A stretch of DNA of 64,000 nt from Rhodoglobus vestalii (GCF_006788895.1 NZ_VFRA01000001.1:248001-312000), one strand, 5' to 3'. Shown: positions 36,276-46,127, numbered from the stretch's first letter. The notes: a model not told the origin generated them from the letters alone. Numbers and translations are program-made.

Positions 36276-37169
36276 CTAGAACAGCATCGGCTGCCACATT
36301 GCCCGCAGCGCTAGTTTGGGCGGCATCTCTTCGGCGATGGGCGAGCGTTCAGCGCCGGTGTCACGGATGCGTAGCTGTGTTCGCGAACCGACGATGCCCG
36401 TTGCGGGCTCAAGCGTCGTTCGCTCCAAACCATGGCGCCGGATGGTCGGACTCAACTTTGCCGCCAACCACCTGCGGTATTCCTTGGGATCGTAAATGCC
36501 GCGTGAATACAGGGAGTGATAGCGCGACAGCAGCTCTGGATGAGCGCTCTCCAGCCACTGGAAATACCACTCCTTGGTGCCGGGCTTCAAATGCAGCGCC
36601 GAATACGCGATTGAGGTGCCTCCAGCCGCTTTCACTTGCGCTACGGCGCGTTCAAGGTGATCTCGCGTGTCCGTAAGGAAGGGCAAAGTCGTCATAGATC
36701 GCAATCGACATTCCCACGTCGACCGGCACATGCCCGCTCGCCTCAGCCAAAAGGGCGAGATCGCGCCGAAGCAGGGTGCCCTTCGTGAGAATCGACAGCG
36801 GTGTGCCTGCAGCGGCAAGCGCAGCAATGATTCCCGGCATCAGCCGATAGCGCCCCTCCGCACGTTGACCTTGACGATGATCTGAGTATCACAGTCTTTG
36901 CCCGCATCAAGATCAAGAAACTCGTGCGTAGGCCTGGCGAAGCAGTAGGTGCACTGGTGCAGGCATCCGCGCATCGGGTTGATGGTCCAACCAAATGGAA
37001 TGTCACTGGCCGTCGGAACTTTGTTGAGAGCACTTCTAGCCAAGACCTCGTAGAAAGTGACGCCCTCAAAGTCGGGGGTACGCGCGGTGCTCACGAGGTT
37101 ATTGAGGCGTGCAAGGCCTGGCAGGGTGTTGGGAGCCTCGCTACTGACCTGCTGCCCGCTCCACCGCAC
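36276..37169 (-). pseudogene. Rv2578c-family radical SAM protein, broken by two internal deletions
   Basis: Three consecutive minus-strand frames rebuild one Rv2578c-type radical SAM protein. Frame 1 (from GTG 37169) has a full N-terminus with VRWSGQQ, the cluster motif RGCLHQCTYCFARPTHEFLDLD and TQIIVKVN. The frame then changes near 36862 straight into AEGRYRLMPGIIAAL, lacking the roughly 25-30 residues with the NTDPYQ segment that normally intervene. That second frame ends after SIAIYDD, near 36690. A third frame picks up at LPFLTDTRDHLERAV and runs to a normal C-terminus (YSRGIYDPKEYRRWLAAKL), again lacking about 35-40 residues. Two frame-breaking deletions in otherwise well-conserved sequence make a functional product unlikely. 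Expected residues are from memory of the family. Confidence 0.85.
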
Positions 37170-37177
37170 GACTGAAT

Positions 37178-37193
37178 TCGAACATATATTCGA
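37178..37193. promoter_or_regulatory. LexA (SOS) box-like palindrome
   Basis: The core CGAACATATATTCG (37179-37192) differs by one base from the actinobacterial LexA consensus CGAAC-N4-GTTCG. It sits inside a longer inverted repeat, GAATTCGAA (37174-37182) and TTCGAATTC (37189-37197). It lies 9 bp upstream of the GTG of the broken radical SAM gene and upstream of the divergent GNAT gene, where LexA could repress either. Confidence 0.65.
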
Positions 37194-37288
37194 ATTCAAC
37201 GCAAGTGGCCGCGTCGCACGCTGATATCCTCGTGAGTGTGTTTTCCAAGGTGACGGTTCCGACAACTCTTCAGACGCGCGGTGGGGAG

Positions 37289-37753
37289 ATGATTCTTCGG
37301 TACTCAGAACTGGGTGACATCGACACCATCCTTCAACTATTGGCAGACGATCCTGTCAGTGCACTGCGCGGAGACACCGCACGACCCGAGGACCGCCCCG
37401 CCTACGAGAAGGCATTCCACGCAATCGCGACTACCCCGGCGAACGCGCTACTCGTTGTGGTCGCACCTTCTGGTGATGTCGTCGCGACCATGCAGTTGAC
37501 GGCCATTCCCGGAATGGCGCGCCGGGGCTCCCACCGGCTGCAGGTCGAAGCGGTTCGTGTTGCTGAGAGCCAGCGCTCCGCCGGAATCGGCGGGGCGATG
37601 ATGCGCTGGGTCGTGGAGGTTGCCGCCCCAACCCTTGGCGCCTCGCTCGTGCAGCTCACCTCAGATGAAGCACGCACCGACGCCCACCGCTTCTACACAA
37701 AACTCGGCTTCGAAGCCTCCCACATCGGCTTCAAATACACCATCACACTCTGA
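37289..37753 (+). CDS. GNAT-family N-acetyltransferase
   Basis: A GNAT acetyltransferase of 154 residues from the ATG at 37289 (MILRYSELGDIDTI); GTG starts at 37205 or 37234 would add 28 or fewer residues. The acetyl-CoA motif A region is VEAVRVAESQRSAGIGGAMMRW (Q/R-x-x-G-x-G/A pattern), and the C-terminal segment ARTDAHRFYTKLGFEASH is typical. The substrate is unknown. The gene is divergent from the broken radical SAM gene, and its 3' end overlaps the convergent flavin monooxygenase gene by 11 bp. Confidence 0.85.
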   Translation: MILRYSELGDIDTILQLLADDPVSALRGDTARPEDRPAYEKAFHAIATTPANALLVVVAPSGDVVATMQLTAIPGMARRGSHRLQVEAVRVAESQRSAGIGGAMMRWVVEVAAPTLGASLVQLTSDEARTDAHRFYTKLGFEASHIGFKYTITL

Positions 37754-39140
37754 GGCGCGATTCGGCGGTCTGGGCTGTGCGGCGGAACCGAGCGCCTGCA
37801 TGCTCGGGAGGTAGCCGATCCCCGCGGCCGTGGAGTTTATTGCGCAGCGTTCCCTCGGCATACTCTCCGGGGTAAAGATCCCGCTCGCGCAGCACAGGAA
37901 TCACGTGCTCGATCACGTCTTCAAAGGTTCCCGGGGTGATCGCGTAGGCAAGATTGAATCCGTCGGCGTCGGTCTCTGCCATCCACTGCTGCAATTCATC
38001 CGCGATCTCTTCGCCTGACCCGATAATGAAAGGACCGAGACCGCCGATTGCGCCGAGCCGTGCGATGTCGCGAACCTTCCACTGACTTCCATCGTCGTTC
38101 GCCTGCTGAAAATTGGCCACGGTCGACTGGATCGCGTTGCTCTGAACGTTGCCGATGGGCTCATCAAGGTCGTACCGCGAGAGATCGATGCCCATCCACC
38201 CAGACATGAATACGAGTGCCCCCTCTTCGCTCGCATAGCTGAGATACTCGGCGTATTTGGCGTGGGCCTTCTCAGATGTCTCATCGGTGATGATGGTGAG
38301 CAGAGTGTAGATACGAGCAGAGTAACGATCTCGGCCTGCCGCCTCGAGGGCATCCCGAATTCGTGAGACGGTCACCTTCAGACCTGCTTTCGTCGGGGAG
38401 GCAACAAAAATCGCCTCCGCATTTCCGGCCGCGAACTGAATCCCCCGGGGTGAGGCACCGGCCTGGTAGATCACCGGGGTTCGCTGCGTCGACGGTTCAG
38501 ACAGATGGATGCCCGGCACACTGAAATGGGTGCCCTCATGCTCAATGTTGTGAACTTTGCTGGGGTCAGTGAATACGCCCGATTCACGATCACGAATGAC
38601 GGCGTCGTCTTCCCAGGACCCTTCCCACAGCTTATAGAGCACTTCGAGGTACTCGTCGGCATGGTCATAGCGGTCGTCGTGATCAAACTGATCGTCGTTC
38701 CCCATGTTTCGGGCAGCCGAGGGGAGATACCCGGTGACAACATTCCACCCCACGCGACCCTTCGTGAGGTGGTCGAGAGTCGACATGCGGCGAGCAAAGG
38801 GGTACGGATGCTCGTAGGCCGTACCGGCGGTAATCCCGAACCCCAAGTGCTCAGTTACATGAGCCATGGCAGAGACTAGGAGGAGCGGATCGTTGACGGG
38901 CACTTGGGCACCGTGCCGAATTGCAGCCTCGTTGGAACCGGCGTAAACATCGTAGGTACCCAGCACATCCGCGATGAAAATGCCGTCGAAGGTGCCACGC
39001 TCAAGGAGTTGGGCGAGTTCAGTCCAGTAATCGAGATCTTTGTAGCGCCACGACTGGTCGTCGGGGTGGCGCCACATTCCGGAGGACTGATGGGCGACGC
39101 AGTTCATATCAAAAGCGTTGAAGCGGATTTGTCTAGGCAT
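37743..39140 (-). CDS. NtaA/SnaA/DszA-family FMN-dependent monooxygenase
   Basis: A 465-residue bacterial-luciferase-like monooxygenase of the nitrilotriacetate/desulfurisation branch, which uses reduced FMN from a separate reductase. From ATG 39140 the N-terminus reads MPRQIRFNAFDMNCVAHQS. Other motifs are FIADVLGTYDVYAG, GFGITAGTAYEHPYPFARRMSTLDHLTKGRVGWN (several adjacent motifs) and YQAGASPRGIQFAAGNAEAIFVA. The frame extends 52 codons upstream, but those residues are not family-like. No flavin reductase lies beside it. The substrate is unknown, with organosulfur compounds or aminopolycarboxylates as family precedents. Confidence 0.9.
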   Translation of the reverse strand: MPRQIRFNAFDMNCVAHQSSGMWRHPDDQSWRYKDLDYWTELAQLLERGTFDGIFIADVLGTYDVYAGSNEAAIRHGAQVPVNDPLLLVSAMAHVTEHLGFGITAGTAYEHPYPFARRMSTLDHLTKGRVGWNVVTGYLPSAARNMGNDDQFDHDDRYDHADEYLEVLYKLWEGSWEDDAVIRDRESGVFTDPSKVHNIEHEGTHFSVPGIHLSEPSTQRTPVIYQAGASPRGIQFAAGNAEAIFVASPTKAGLKVTVSRIRDALEAAGRDRYSARIYTLLTIITDETSEKAHAKYAEYLSYASEEGALVFMSGWMGIDLSRYDLDEPIGNVQSNAIQSTVANFQQANDDGSQWKVRDIARLGAIGGLGPFIIGSGEEIADELQQWMAETDADGFNLAYAITPGTFEDVIEHVIPVLRERDLYPGEYAEGTLRNKLHGRGDRLPPEHAGARFRRTAQTAESRLRV

Positions 39141-39423
39141 GCCACCATGGTGGGCCTCGTTGCGATGGAGCGCACCCTTCACCGAAACAATGACGCAACA
39201 GAAAGAAATATAACGACACGTTCTCGCATCATCAGGGAATCCCACACACGCTGAGAAGCATCCCCCTAGTTTCGGATAGAGCAATGCAGACAACACACAA
39301 GGCAGCCATTAGCAGCGACGATTTCGCACAAACGTTTCGCCGGTACCCCGAAGCCGAGACCACCCCTCCGCTCATTCACCATAATCGTGCATGGCATCAT
39401 CGTGGCGAACACTCGCAGGTGCA

Positions 39424-39954
39424 CTAGACAGCATCGACTGAGGTTGCTGGTTCTTCCTCCTCGTCACCCCAACTTTCAACGAGGGTGACGCGGCCACGAG
39501 AATCGGTAGTAGCAAGAACCAGCGCAATGATGGCAGTGACGATTCCGACAACCCCCAGAGGGTTCGCAATTCCGATAGCGATGCCAAGTGCTGGCTCCGT
39601 CGGTCCGCTAATAATCGTTTGAAGGCCACCCAGTGTGGAATCGGGAATCGTGAGGCCCAACAGAAATGCGCACACCCCGGATGCGATGAGCTGGGCGTGA
39701 GTCATTGCCCGCGTCGGAAAACCGCGAAGGGCAGTGCGTCGCATAGCCAACCCGGCAAGGCTGAGTAAGACACCATAGGTCAGGCCAAGAGTCACCGTGT
39801 AGGTGATGGTCAAGTCACCGCCGATGCCGAAAAGGTACCGACCGAAAGAGATCCAGCCGGCCACTGCGAGACCGGCAACCACTGCCACAGTGCCAGCGCG
39901 CCCCGAACCCGGAACCCCGGGAGTCGCACGAACTTTAATCGCGCTGTACGTCAT
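39424..39954 (-). CDS. Hypothetical four-helix membrane protein
   Basis: A 176-residue protein with about four membrane segments (roughly 20-40, 50-70, 88-107 and 122-147), a basic N-terminus and an acidic C-terminal tail (WGDEEEEPATSVDA). GAGGGGA precedes the ATG. I do not recognise the family. It has its own upstream gap and no obvious operon partner. Confidence 0.65.
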   Translation of the reverse strand: MTYSAIKVRATPGVPGSGRAGTVAVVAGLAVAGWISFGRYLFGIGGDLTITYTVTLGLTYGVLLSLAGLAMRRTALRGFPTRAMTHAQLIASGVCAFLLGLTIPDSTLGGLQTIISGPTEPALGIAIGIANPLGVVGIVTAIIALVLATTDSRGRVTLVESWGDEEEEPATSVDAV

Positions 39955-40103
39955 TAGATTCCCCTCAACACGGTGCTACCTATAATCGTAGCGATCGTTA
40001 TGCCACCAGAGCTGCCACGCGCGTTGTGTGGCCTGTACTGCTTACATAGCCTTCGACCAAATGCCACTAACCCTAAATAGCTCACGGTCGGCGTTAAGTG
40101 CAG

Positions 40104-41153
40104 CTAGGCGAGCAACTGCTCCGCCAGGAGTTTGAGCGCCGTTACGCGGCCCGGCGAGGTGCTCGGCGCATCCGAATCGTGTGCGGACAGACCAGGGGTG
40201 ACCATAACTTCGTCAACGCCGAAACGAGCTACGAGCGAGCGGATGCGCGCTGCGGCCGCAGTTGGCTCGTCGATGACCCAGCGCTCGGCCATGGCATCCA
40301 CCATCTCTTGTTGGGCCGGGGGAATCTCGGCTGCGGCAGCCTGCTCGATGGTTGCCAGCGGCCCCAACGGCATACCACTGCGCAATCGGGCCATCTGATG
40401 AAGTTGTGGCAGAGCGGCCGCGTAAGCATCTGCTGCGGTGGCGGCTACCGACACGTTGAGAGTGAGGAACGTGCGTGGTTCAGCGAGCCGCTCTGATGGC
40501 ACAAAGTTGTCTCGGTACAACCCCATGATGCGCTCGGTTCCTTCTCCCGAAAAATGGTGGGCGAACACGTAGGGCATACCCTGAGCGGCGGCAAGGCGTG
40601 CCGAATAGTCGCTCGAGCCGAGTAACCACAGTTCGGCCACCGATGCCGCTTTCGGCGTAGCGGTGAGCTCATAAATCTGCCCAGACTGCAGTTGCAGGGC
40701 TGCACCCTCTGGATGCATGAGACTGCGGATGTCAGCCACGTTGCTCGGAAAAGCGTCGACGTCGCTTGTCGTTCCCGTCATCCGCAAATAGGAGCTGATC
40801 ACAGGGTCACTGCCCGGAGCGCGACCGATACCGAGATCAATGCGTCCGGGGAATGCGGCCTCGAGGATCGCAAACTGTTCGGCGACCACGAGCGGGGCGT
40901 GGTTGGGGAGCATAACTCCCCCGGAACCCACCCGGATGCGCTCGGTGCGAGCAGCCACGATTCCGATCAGTACTGCAGGATTAGTTGATGCCACCGCCTT
41001 CATGTTGTGGTGCTCGGCAACCCAGTAGCGCGAAAATCCGAGTTCGTCGGCGCGCTGGGCGAGCGCGATACTCGAAGCAATCGCGTCGGACGAGGTCTGG
41101 TTGCTGCGGACCGGAATAAGGTCAAGAACGGAAAGACGAAGTGGCGTAGTCAT
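40104..41153 (-). CDS. LLM-class flavin-dependent oxidoreductase
   Basis: A 349-residue luciferase-like monooxygenase of the class often called MsnO8/YhbW-like. Motifs are LSVLDLIPVRSNQTSSDAI, RYWVAEHHNMKAVASTNPAVLIG (two adjacent motifs), GSGGVMLPNHAPLVVAEQFAILE and GRIDLGIGRAPGSDP. A GTG lies directly before the ATG used here. The substrate is unknown. It is unrelated in branch to the NtaA-type enzyme at 37.7-39.1 kb. Confidence 0.9.
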   Translation of the reverse strand: MTTPLRLSVLDLIPVRSNQTSSDAIASSIALAQRADELGFSRYWVAEHHNMKAVASTNPAVLIGIVAARTERIRVGSGGVMLPNHAPLVVAEQFAILEAAFPGRIDLGIGRAPGSDPVISSYLRMTGTTSDVDAFPSNVADIRSLMHPEGAALQLQSGQIYELTATPKAASVAELWLLGSSDYSARLAAAQGMPYVFAHHFSGEGTERIMGLYRDNFVPSERLAEPRTFLTLNVSVAATAADAYAAALPQLHQMARLRSGMPLGPLATIEQAAAAEIPPAQQEMVDAMAERWVIDEPTAAAARIRSLVARFGVDEVMVTPGLSAHDSDAPSTSPGRVTALKLLAEQLLA

Positions 41154-41199
41154 CACTGTTAGTCAACCGCCACACGGCACGAATATTCCGGAGCCCTGC

Positions 41200-41241
41200 T
41201 TACTCAATAGACTGGTCAGATTACTCAATAGACTGGTCAGA
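41200..41241. repeat. Perfect 21-bp tandem duplication abutting a start codon
   Basis: The 21-mer TTACTCAATAGACTGGTCAG+A occurs twice with no gap (41200-41220 and 41221-41241). The last A of copy 2 is the A of the ATG of the downstream hydrolase gene. Copy identity is perfect, so it is either recent or maintained. It occupies the 5' untranslated region or core promoter and could shift promoter spacing or ribosome access. Confidence 0.9.
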
Positions 41242-42047
41242 TGCACGACGCTGAGCAGTCTCCCCCCGTTCCGAACACGTTTGAAACTTCCGGGGAACCG
41301 TCGAAACCTGTGTCTCGCCGATGCCGCATCCTGCGTATTGTCCTCATCTCGTTTGCGTCTCTGATTGTGCTCGCGGCCGTGGGAATTCTCGTCTGGGCGA
41401 ATGTGGGCGTCATGCAGGCAGAGGCGGGGGCCTTAGAGAAGGTGCGCACAAATCCTGCAGTTTCGGTGCATGAGACCCCGAATTCGTTCATCCTCTCCCC
41501 CACCGCTGGTGTTTCCGGGAACGGGCTCGTCTTTATTCCGGGCGCAAAAGTCAGCGCCGATGCCTACCTCTACAAACTTTCGGGAGTCGTCGCCGAATCG
41601 GGGTTGACCGTTGTCGTCACCAAACCGATCCTCAATCTGGCATTCTTCGATCAACGACCGCTGACCACCTTCACAAATGCGGTCCCGGATGTCGACACCT
41701 GGTTTGTCGGTGGTCACTCACTTGGCGGGGTGCGTGCCTGCCAATACGCTGCCGAACCCCTAGTGGGCGGGCTGATCCTCTTTGCCAGTTACTGCGCGAA
41801 CGATCTTGCAGAAGTCGACACTCAAGTCTTGAGCTTGAGCGGCAGCGAAGACCAGCTGAGTACCCCGGAAACAATCATGGATGCCGCAGATCTACTGCCG
41901 GCCTCCACCACCTTTTTTCCGATCGACGGCGCCAACCACGCCCGTTTCGGTGACTACGGTCTGCAACCGGGAGATGGTGTGGCGAGTCTCGACAGTTCCA
42001 TCGTGCGCGATGTGATCACAGCGGAAATCACCGGCTTCATACGCTAG
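41241..42047 (+). CDS. Membrane-anchored alpha/beta hydrolase
   Basis: A 268-residue protein with a basic N-terminus and one membrane segment (about 33-55: ILRIVLISFASLIVLAAVGIL), followed by an extracytoplasmic alpha/beta hydrolase domain. The nucleophile elbow is GGHSLGGVRACQYA. The probable acid is in LSLSGSEDQLSTP and the catalytic His in IDGANHARFGDYG. This matches the Abhydrolase_5-type family of actinobacterial membrane or secreted hydrolases. The substrate is unknown. The start ATG abuts a 21-bp tandem repeat and has no clear ribosome-binding site. Confidence 0.85.
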   Translation: MHDAEQSPPVPNTFETSGEPSKPVSRRCRILRIVLISFASLIVLAAVGILVWANVGVMQAEAGALEKVRTNPAVSVHETPNSFILSPTAGVSGNGLVFIPGAKVSADAYLYKLSGVVAESGLTVVVTKPILNLAFFDQRPLTTFTNAVPDVDTWFVGGHSLGGVRACQYAAEPLVGGLILFASYCANDLAEVDTQVLSLSGSEDQLSTPETIMDAADLLPASTTFFPIDGANHARFGDYGLQPGDGVASLDSSIVRDVITAEITGFIR

Positions 42048-42050
42048 TGG

Positions 42051-42569
42051 TCAGGCAAGAATCGGGATCGTGCCGGTAGCGGTGTACCCCGCAGACTGCG
42101 GAAGGGGCAGGCCGAGCGGGTCCGAGTCGGTGCGCGGGTCGACGGGAGCGTCAGCGTCAGTGGGAGCGTCGCTGCTAGATGCAATGATGGGAATCGATTC
42201 GGTGAGGGCGATCAGACCATCCGAAATTGTTGCCAACGGGTCAGCATCAGTGCTGGAAAAAATGGGGAATGAGCGGCCCTCGTCCGGAAGCATCCGGCCT
42301 CGCCGGATAACAACGATGGTTGCCGCGGCAAGTGGTATCGCGATAGCGCTCGGCGCGGCCACCCAGAATGATCCACTCAACACCCCGTAAGCGCCCCAGA
42401 CGGAGTAAGCCAGCACCAGCAACCACTGGGTGGTTTCTGAAATACCGGCAAGACGCACAGCATCGTTGCGGCTCTGCCAGGTGATTCGTGCCTGCGGCAT
42501 CCACATCAAGAAGGAGAAGCCTGTGCCCATGAATCCAAGTACATTAATAGCGAAATCGGTGGTGTCCAT
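42051..42569 (-). CDS. PQ-loop (SemiSWEET-like) membrane protein with acidic tail
   Basis: A 172-residue protein. Residues 1-95 contain three membrane helices with a Pro-Gln motif in the first (WMPQARITW, PQ at 25-26), the layout of a bacterial SemiSWEET/PQ-loop half-transporter that works as a dimer, for sugars in the known cases. A hydrophilic Asp/Pro-rich tail of about 75 residues follows, which is unusual for this family. The start is ATG 42569; the longer open frame to 42665 adds non-family residues. Its stop lies 3 bp from that of the convergent hydrolase gene. Confidence 0.8.
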   Translation of the reverse strand: MDTTDFAINVLGFMGTGFSFLMWMPQARITWQSRNDAVRLAGISETTQWLLVLAYSVWGAYGVLSGSFWVAAPSAIAIPLAAATIVVIRRGRMLPDEGRSFPIFSSTDADPLATISDGLIALTESIPIIASSSDAPTDADAPVDPRTDSDPLGLPLPQSAGYTATGTIPILA

Positions 42570-42703
42570 ACCGAGTGCTCTGTTCTTTCTGACGGCCCAG
42601 GGAAGAACTCCTGATTGGGCACAAATTGCTGGGCATCCACGCGATGTCAGGGTAATCATAGGCATAAAAACTGGCGTGCGCCAGAGCGATCTTGACGGCT
42701 CAA

Positions 42704-43303
42704 CTAGTGCAGCGATTCATCGGCAGCAGTCTGGCGAAAATCGCTAAAAGTGACCGTCAATCCGGCGCGCGTCGGGGCGCAACAGAACAGCCCACCATCG
42801 ATCGAAGCATCGGGCGCGAAATAGGCCAACCGCACGAGGCGAAAGTTGTCATCATCGACTCGGGCGCGCACCGTGATGGCATCTCCCGTGCGGCTCGCGC
42901 GCACGGTGACGGCACGCCCGACCCAGTCGGCAACCGGAGCGACCGACCAATCAGAAACGCCGTGCGTGACAACCGCACCCAGCTGGGGCAGACCATCCGA
43001 AATTTCGATGCCCGCCTTCATCCATTCGCGATCTGATGACCGCAGGAACAAACCCGCCTGGTCAAACTGTTGGGTGAAATCAAGAATGAAGCTGACCTCG
43101 ATAGCGCTTCCCACGGCGAAAGGCGCTATTAGAGCATGCTCGGAGTCATGCACAAATCCATAAGAAGTGGTTCGCCATGCGTCGCTACTCTCAGCCGCCG
43201 TGACACGAAGGGTATCCGAAACAAGGTCGGCGCTGACCGGTGCTGTCGTCCAGCGTCCCGTGCGCATCAGGTGTTCGAGACTCACGCTGATTTCCAGCTC
43301 CAC
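42704..43303 (-). CDS. DUF1349 (concanavalin-like beta-sandwich) protein
   Basis: A 199-residue DUF1349 protein with a predicted beta-sandwich fold. Recognisable segments are [29 protein letters not shown] (two adjacent motifs), [27 protein letters not shown] and [19 protein letters not shown]. Members are often cytoplasmic or linked to carbohydrate genes; the function is unknown. The gene starts inside the last 22 bp of phosphoketolase, so the two are translationally coupled. Confidence 0.88.
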   Translation of the reverse strand: MELEISVSLEHLMRTGRWTTAPVSADLVSDTLRVTAAESSDAWRTTSYGFVHDSEHALIAPFAVGSAIEVSFILDFTQQFDQAGLFLRSSDREWMKAGIEISDGLPQLGAVVTHGVSDWSVAPVADWVGRAVTVRASRTGDAITVRARVDDDNFRLVRLAYFAPDASIDGGLFCCAPTRAGLTVTFSDFRQTAADESLH

Positions 43304-45705
43304 TCGGCAACTTCGGGCATGTCATCGCCGTGTTCGCGCGTGTACTGCCGCGCGCGAAGTCGGGTGTCATGCATTTCTTGCCAGAATGCGGCATGCCGCG
43401 ACATCAGCCCGGGCACCCGTTCGAGTACATCGATCACGAGGTGGTACCGGTCGAGATCGTTTAGCATCACCATGTCAAATGGGGTGGTTGTGGTGCCCTC
43501 GTCTTTGTACCCGCGCACGTGCAGATTTGCGTGCCCGTGGCGCTTATACGTGAGACGGTGGATGAGCCACGGGTAGCCGTGATGGGCAAAAATAACCGGC
43601 TTGTCAATCGTGAACAGCGCATCATATTCGGCATCGCTGAGCCCATGCGGATGCTCGGATTCACTGTGCAGGCGCATGAGATCGATGACGTTCACGACCC
43701 GCACGCGCAGCTCAGGAATCCGCTCGCGCAGGATCTGGGTGGCGGCGAGGGTTTCTAGGGTCGGAACATCACCGGCACAGGCAAGTACGACATCCGGTTC
43801 TTCACCAACAACTTCGGTACCGGCCCAGTCGAATAGTCCGATTCCGCGCACACAGTGTTCGATGGCTTCGGGCATGCTGAGCCAATTATTTTCGGGGTGC
43901 TTGCCCGCAACGACGACATTGATTTTGTCGACGGAGCGCAAGCAGTGGTCGTAGGTCGAGAGAAGGGTGTTGGCGTCACACGGCAGGTAAACCCTAACGA
44001 CGTCGGGCTTCTTATTCATGACGAGGTCAAGAAAACCTGGGTCTTGGTGCGACGCCCCGTTGTGGTCTTGACGCCACACGTGTGAACTCAGCAGGTAGTT
44101 CAGCGAGGACACGGGTCGGCGCCACGGGATTGAGTTCGCCCCTTCCAACCATTTCGCGTGCTGGTTGAACATCGAATCGACGATGTGGATGAATGCCTCG
44201 TACGAGTTGAATATGCCGTGACGCCCGGTCAGCAAGTAGCCTTCGAGCCAGCCCTGACACTGGTGTTCGCTCAGCATCTCCATGACGCGGCCAGCACGCG
44301 CAAGATGGTTGTCTGCATCGATGGGGAGGTAATCGGCATCCCACTGCTTGTTCGTCACGTCGAATACGGCACTCAGGCGGTTGGATGCTGTCACATCAGC
44401 CCCAAAAATTCTGAAGTTGTCGGGGTTGTCGCGAATCACATCGCGCAGCCACTCCCCGAGCGCGCCAGTGGCGGAGCTGGTGGTTTCCCCCGGACTCGGA
44501 ACATCCACGGCATAGTCACGAAAGTCGGGCAGGCGAAGCGGTCTACGAATCAGCCCCCCGTTGGTGACCGGGTTCGCGCTCATCCGGTGGTCGCCGCGCG
44601 GCGCCAGTGCCGTTGTGATGGCGAGCGGTGCACCGCTCGCGTCGAAGATTTCTTCTGGGCGGTAGGACGCCATCCAGTCATTCAGCTGCTGCAGGTGCTC
44701 CTCAGTGTCGCGCACATCGGCGAGCGGAACTTGGTGAGAGCGCCAATTGTCTTCCACGGGATTGCCGTCGACAATTTGGGGGCCCGTCCACCCTTTCGGG
44801 GTTCGCAGAATCAGCATCGGCCAGGCCGGGCGACCCTTTAGAGTGCCGTTCGCCGCGGCCGCTTTGATCTGCGCGATGTGATCGACGATGTCGTCGAGCG
44901 TCGCCGCCATGCGTTCGTGCACGGCGCGGGGATCCTCGCTATCGAAGCCTCCTGACACGACGTACGGGGTGTGTCCGTGACCGCGCATGAGATCGCATAA
45001 TTCTTCCTCGGGGATGCGCGCGAGCACGGTCGGGTTCGCAATCTTGTAGCCGTTGAGGTGCAAGATCGGCAGGACGACGCCATCGCGTTCGGGGTCAATG
45101 AATTTGTTCGAATGCCAGGCGGTAGCCAGCGGCCCGGTCTCGGCTTCGCCATCCCCCACGACTGTTGCGACCAACAGATTGGGGTTGTCGAAAGCCGCGC
45201 CGTAAGCATGTGAGAGCGAGTAGCCGAGCTCGCCACCCTCGTGGATCGACCCCGGCGTTTCTGGCGCTGCGTGACTGGGAATTCCACCCGGAAAAGAGAA
45301 CTGCCTAAACAATTTACGGATGCCGTCTTCGGTCTTATCGATGTCACCGTACGTTTCGCTGTAGGTGCCATCAAGATAGGCGCTGGCGACCACGGCTGGT
45401 CCACCGTGTCCGGGGCCCGCGATAAAGATTGTTTCGGTGTCGCGCTCCAGAATGATTCGGTTGAGGTGAGCCCAGATGAAGTTCAGACCCGGGGTGGTCC
45501 CCCAGTGCCCAAGAAGCCGCGGCTTGGTGTGCTCGCGACGCAAGGGTACGCGGAGCAACGGATTGTCGAGCAGGTAGATCTGACCGACAGAAAGATAGTT
45601 CGCGGCACGAAACCACGCATCCAACTGGTCGAGAGTTTCGGGAAGCACTTCGGTCGGGCGAGGGCCGCACCAGGGTGAGCGGGGTGAAGAGTTAGCAACA
45701 GTCAT
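43282..45705 (-). CDS. xfp: Xylulose-5-phosphate/fructose-6-phosphate phosphoketolase
   Basis: A thiamine-diphosphate enzyme that cleaves xylulose 5-phosphate or fructose 6-phosphate with phosphate to acetyl phosphate. The 807 residues from ATG 45705 carry [15 protein letters not shown] near the N-terminus, the [17 protein letters not shown] region, [15 protein letters not shown], the ThDP motif [20 protein letters not shown], and [14 protein letters not shown] plus [14 protein letters not shown] in later domains. It overlaps the DUF1349 gene, which suggests an operon. No acetate kinase or phosphotransacetylase gene lies nearby. Confidence 0.96.
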   Translation of the reverse strand: MTVANSSPRSPWCGPRPTEVLPETLDQLDAWFRAANYLSVGQIYLLDNPLLRVPLRREHTKPRLLGHWGTTPGLNFIWAHLNRIILERDTETIFIAGPGHGGPAVVASAYLDGTYSETYGDIDKTEDGIRKLFRQFSFPGGIPSHAAPETPGSIHEGGELGYSLSHAYGAAFDNPNLLVATVVGDGEAETGPLATAWHSNKFIDPERDGVVLPILHLNGYKIANPTVLARIPEEELCDLMRGHGHTPYVVSGGFDSEDPRAVHERMAATLDDIVDHIAQIKAAAANGTLKGRPAWPMLILRTPKGWTGPQIVDGNPVEDNWRSHQVPLADVRDTEEHLQQLNDWMASYRPEEIFDASGAPLAITTALAPRGDHRMSANPVTNGGLIRRPLRLPDFRDYAVDVPSPGETTSSATGALGEWLRDVIRDNPDNFRIFGADVTASNRLSAVFDVTNKQWDADYLPIDADNHLARAGRVMEMLSEHQCQGWLEGYLLTGRHGIFNSYEAFIHIVDSMFNQHAKWLEGANSIPWRRPVSSLNYLLSSHVWRQDHNGASHQDPGFLDLVMNKKPDVVRVYLPCDANTLLSTYDHCLRSVDKINVVVAGKHPENNWLSMPEAIEHCVRGIGLFDWAGTEVVGEEPDVVLACAGDVPTLETLAATQILRERIPELRVRVVNVIDLMRLHSESEHPHGLSDAEYDALFTIDKPVIFAHHGYPWLIHRLTYKRHGHANLHVRGYKDEGTTTTPFDMVMLNDLDRYHLVIDVLERVPGLMSRHAAFWQEMHDTRLRARQYTREHGDDMPEVAEWSWKSA

Positions 45706-45881
45706 GAGATTTCTCTTCTCTGATCGCGATGAATTGTGCTGGATGAACCGTGCAACTAACTCGCGTCCGTCAAGGAGCGTGAGGCTCAGTGTACGAGCAA
45801 ACACAGCGACGTGGTCGAACCCACAGGTTTACCGGCTCCGCCCCTCACGACGATGGCCCGCGCGAAGGATATTCTCGGAGA

Positions 45882-46127
45882 ATGGTCTCGGAGAGCACGC
45901 GGCGCGGCACGGTGAGCCATATTGTGGCAGGAATTTTCGCGGTTGCTCTCGCCGTAACCACCACAATCGGCACCATCCCATGGTGGGTAGCGGTGTTGTA
46001 CGCGGTAGCGAGTCTGGTTAGCAAATGTGCGACTGTTCATGTCAACTATCTCTGCTTAGAGCGAATTGTCAGCGGCATAACATGTGAATTCTTTGATGCA
46101 CTGGGGTTAGGCGTCTGGCTGCGCTAG
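45882..46127 (+). CDS. Small hypothetical membrane protein
   Basis: An 81-residue frame from ATG 45882 with a close GGAG upstream. It has two hydrophobic segments (about 12-31 and 33-50) and strongly G/C-biased third codon positions, as in neighbouring genes. The frame stays open upstream to a GTG at 45789 without hydrophobic additions. I recognise no family. Its stop lies 10 bp from that of the convergent regulator gene. Confidence 0.5.
   Translation: MVSESTRRGTVSHIVAGIFAVALAVTTTIGTIPWWVAVLYAVASLVSKCATVHVNYLCLERIVSGITCEFFDALGLGVWLR

Noticed and set aside
37141..37289. Mobile-element end or attachment site suggested by the palindrome next to a broken gene
   Set aside because: No transposase, integrase or target duplication is visible, and the palindrome is explained better as a LexA box.
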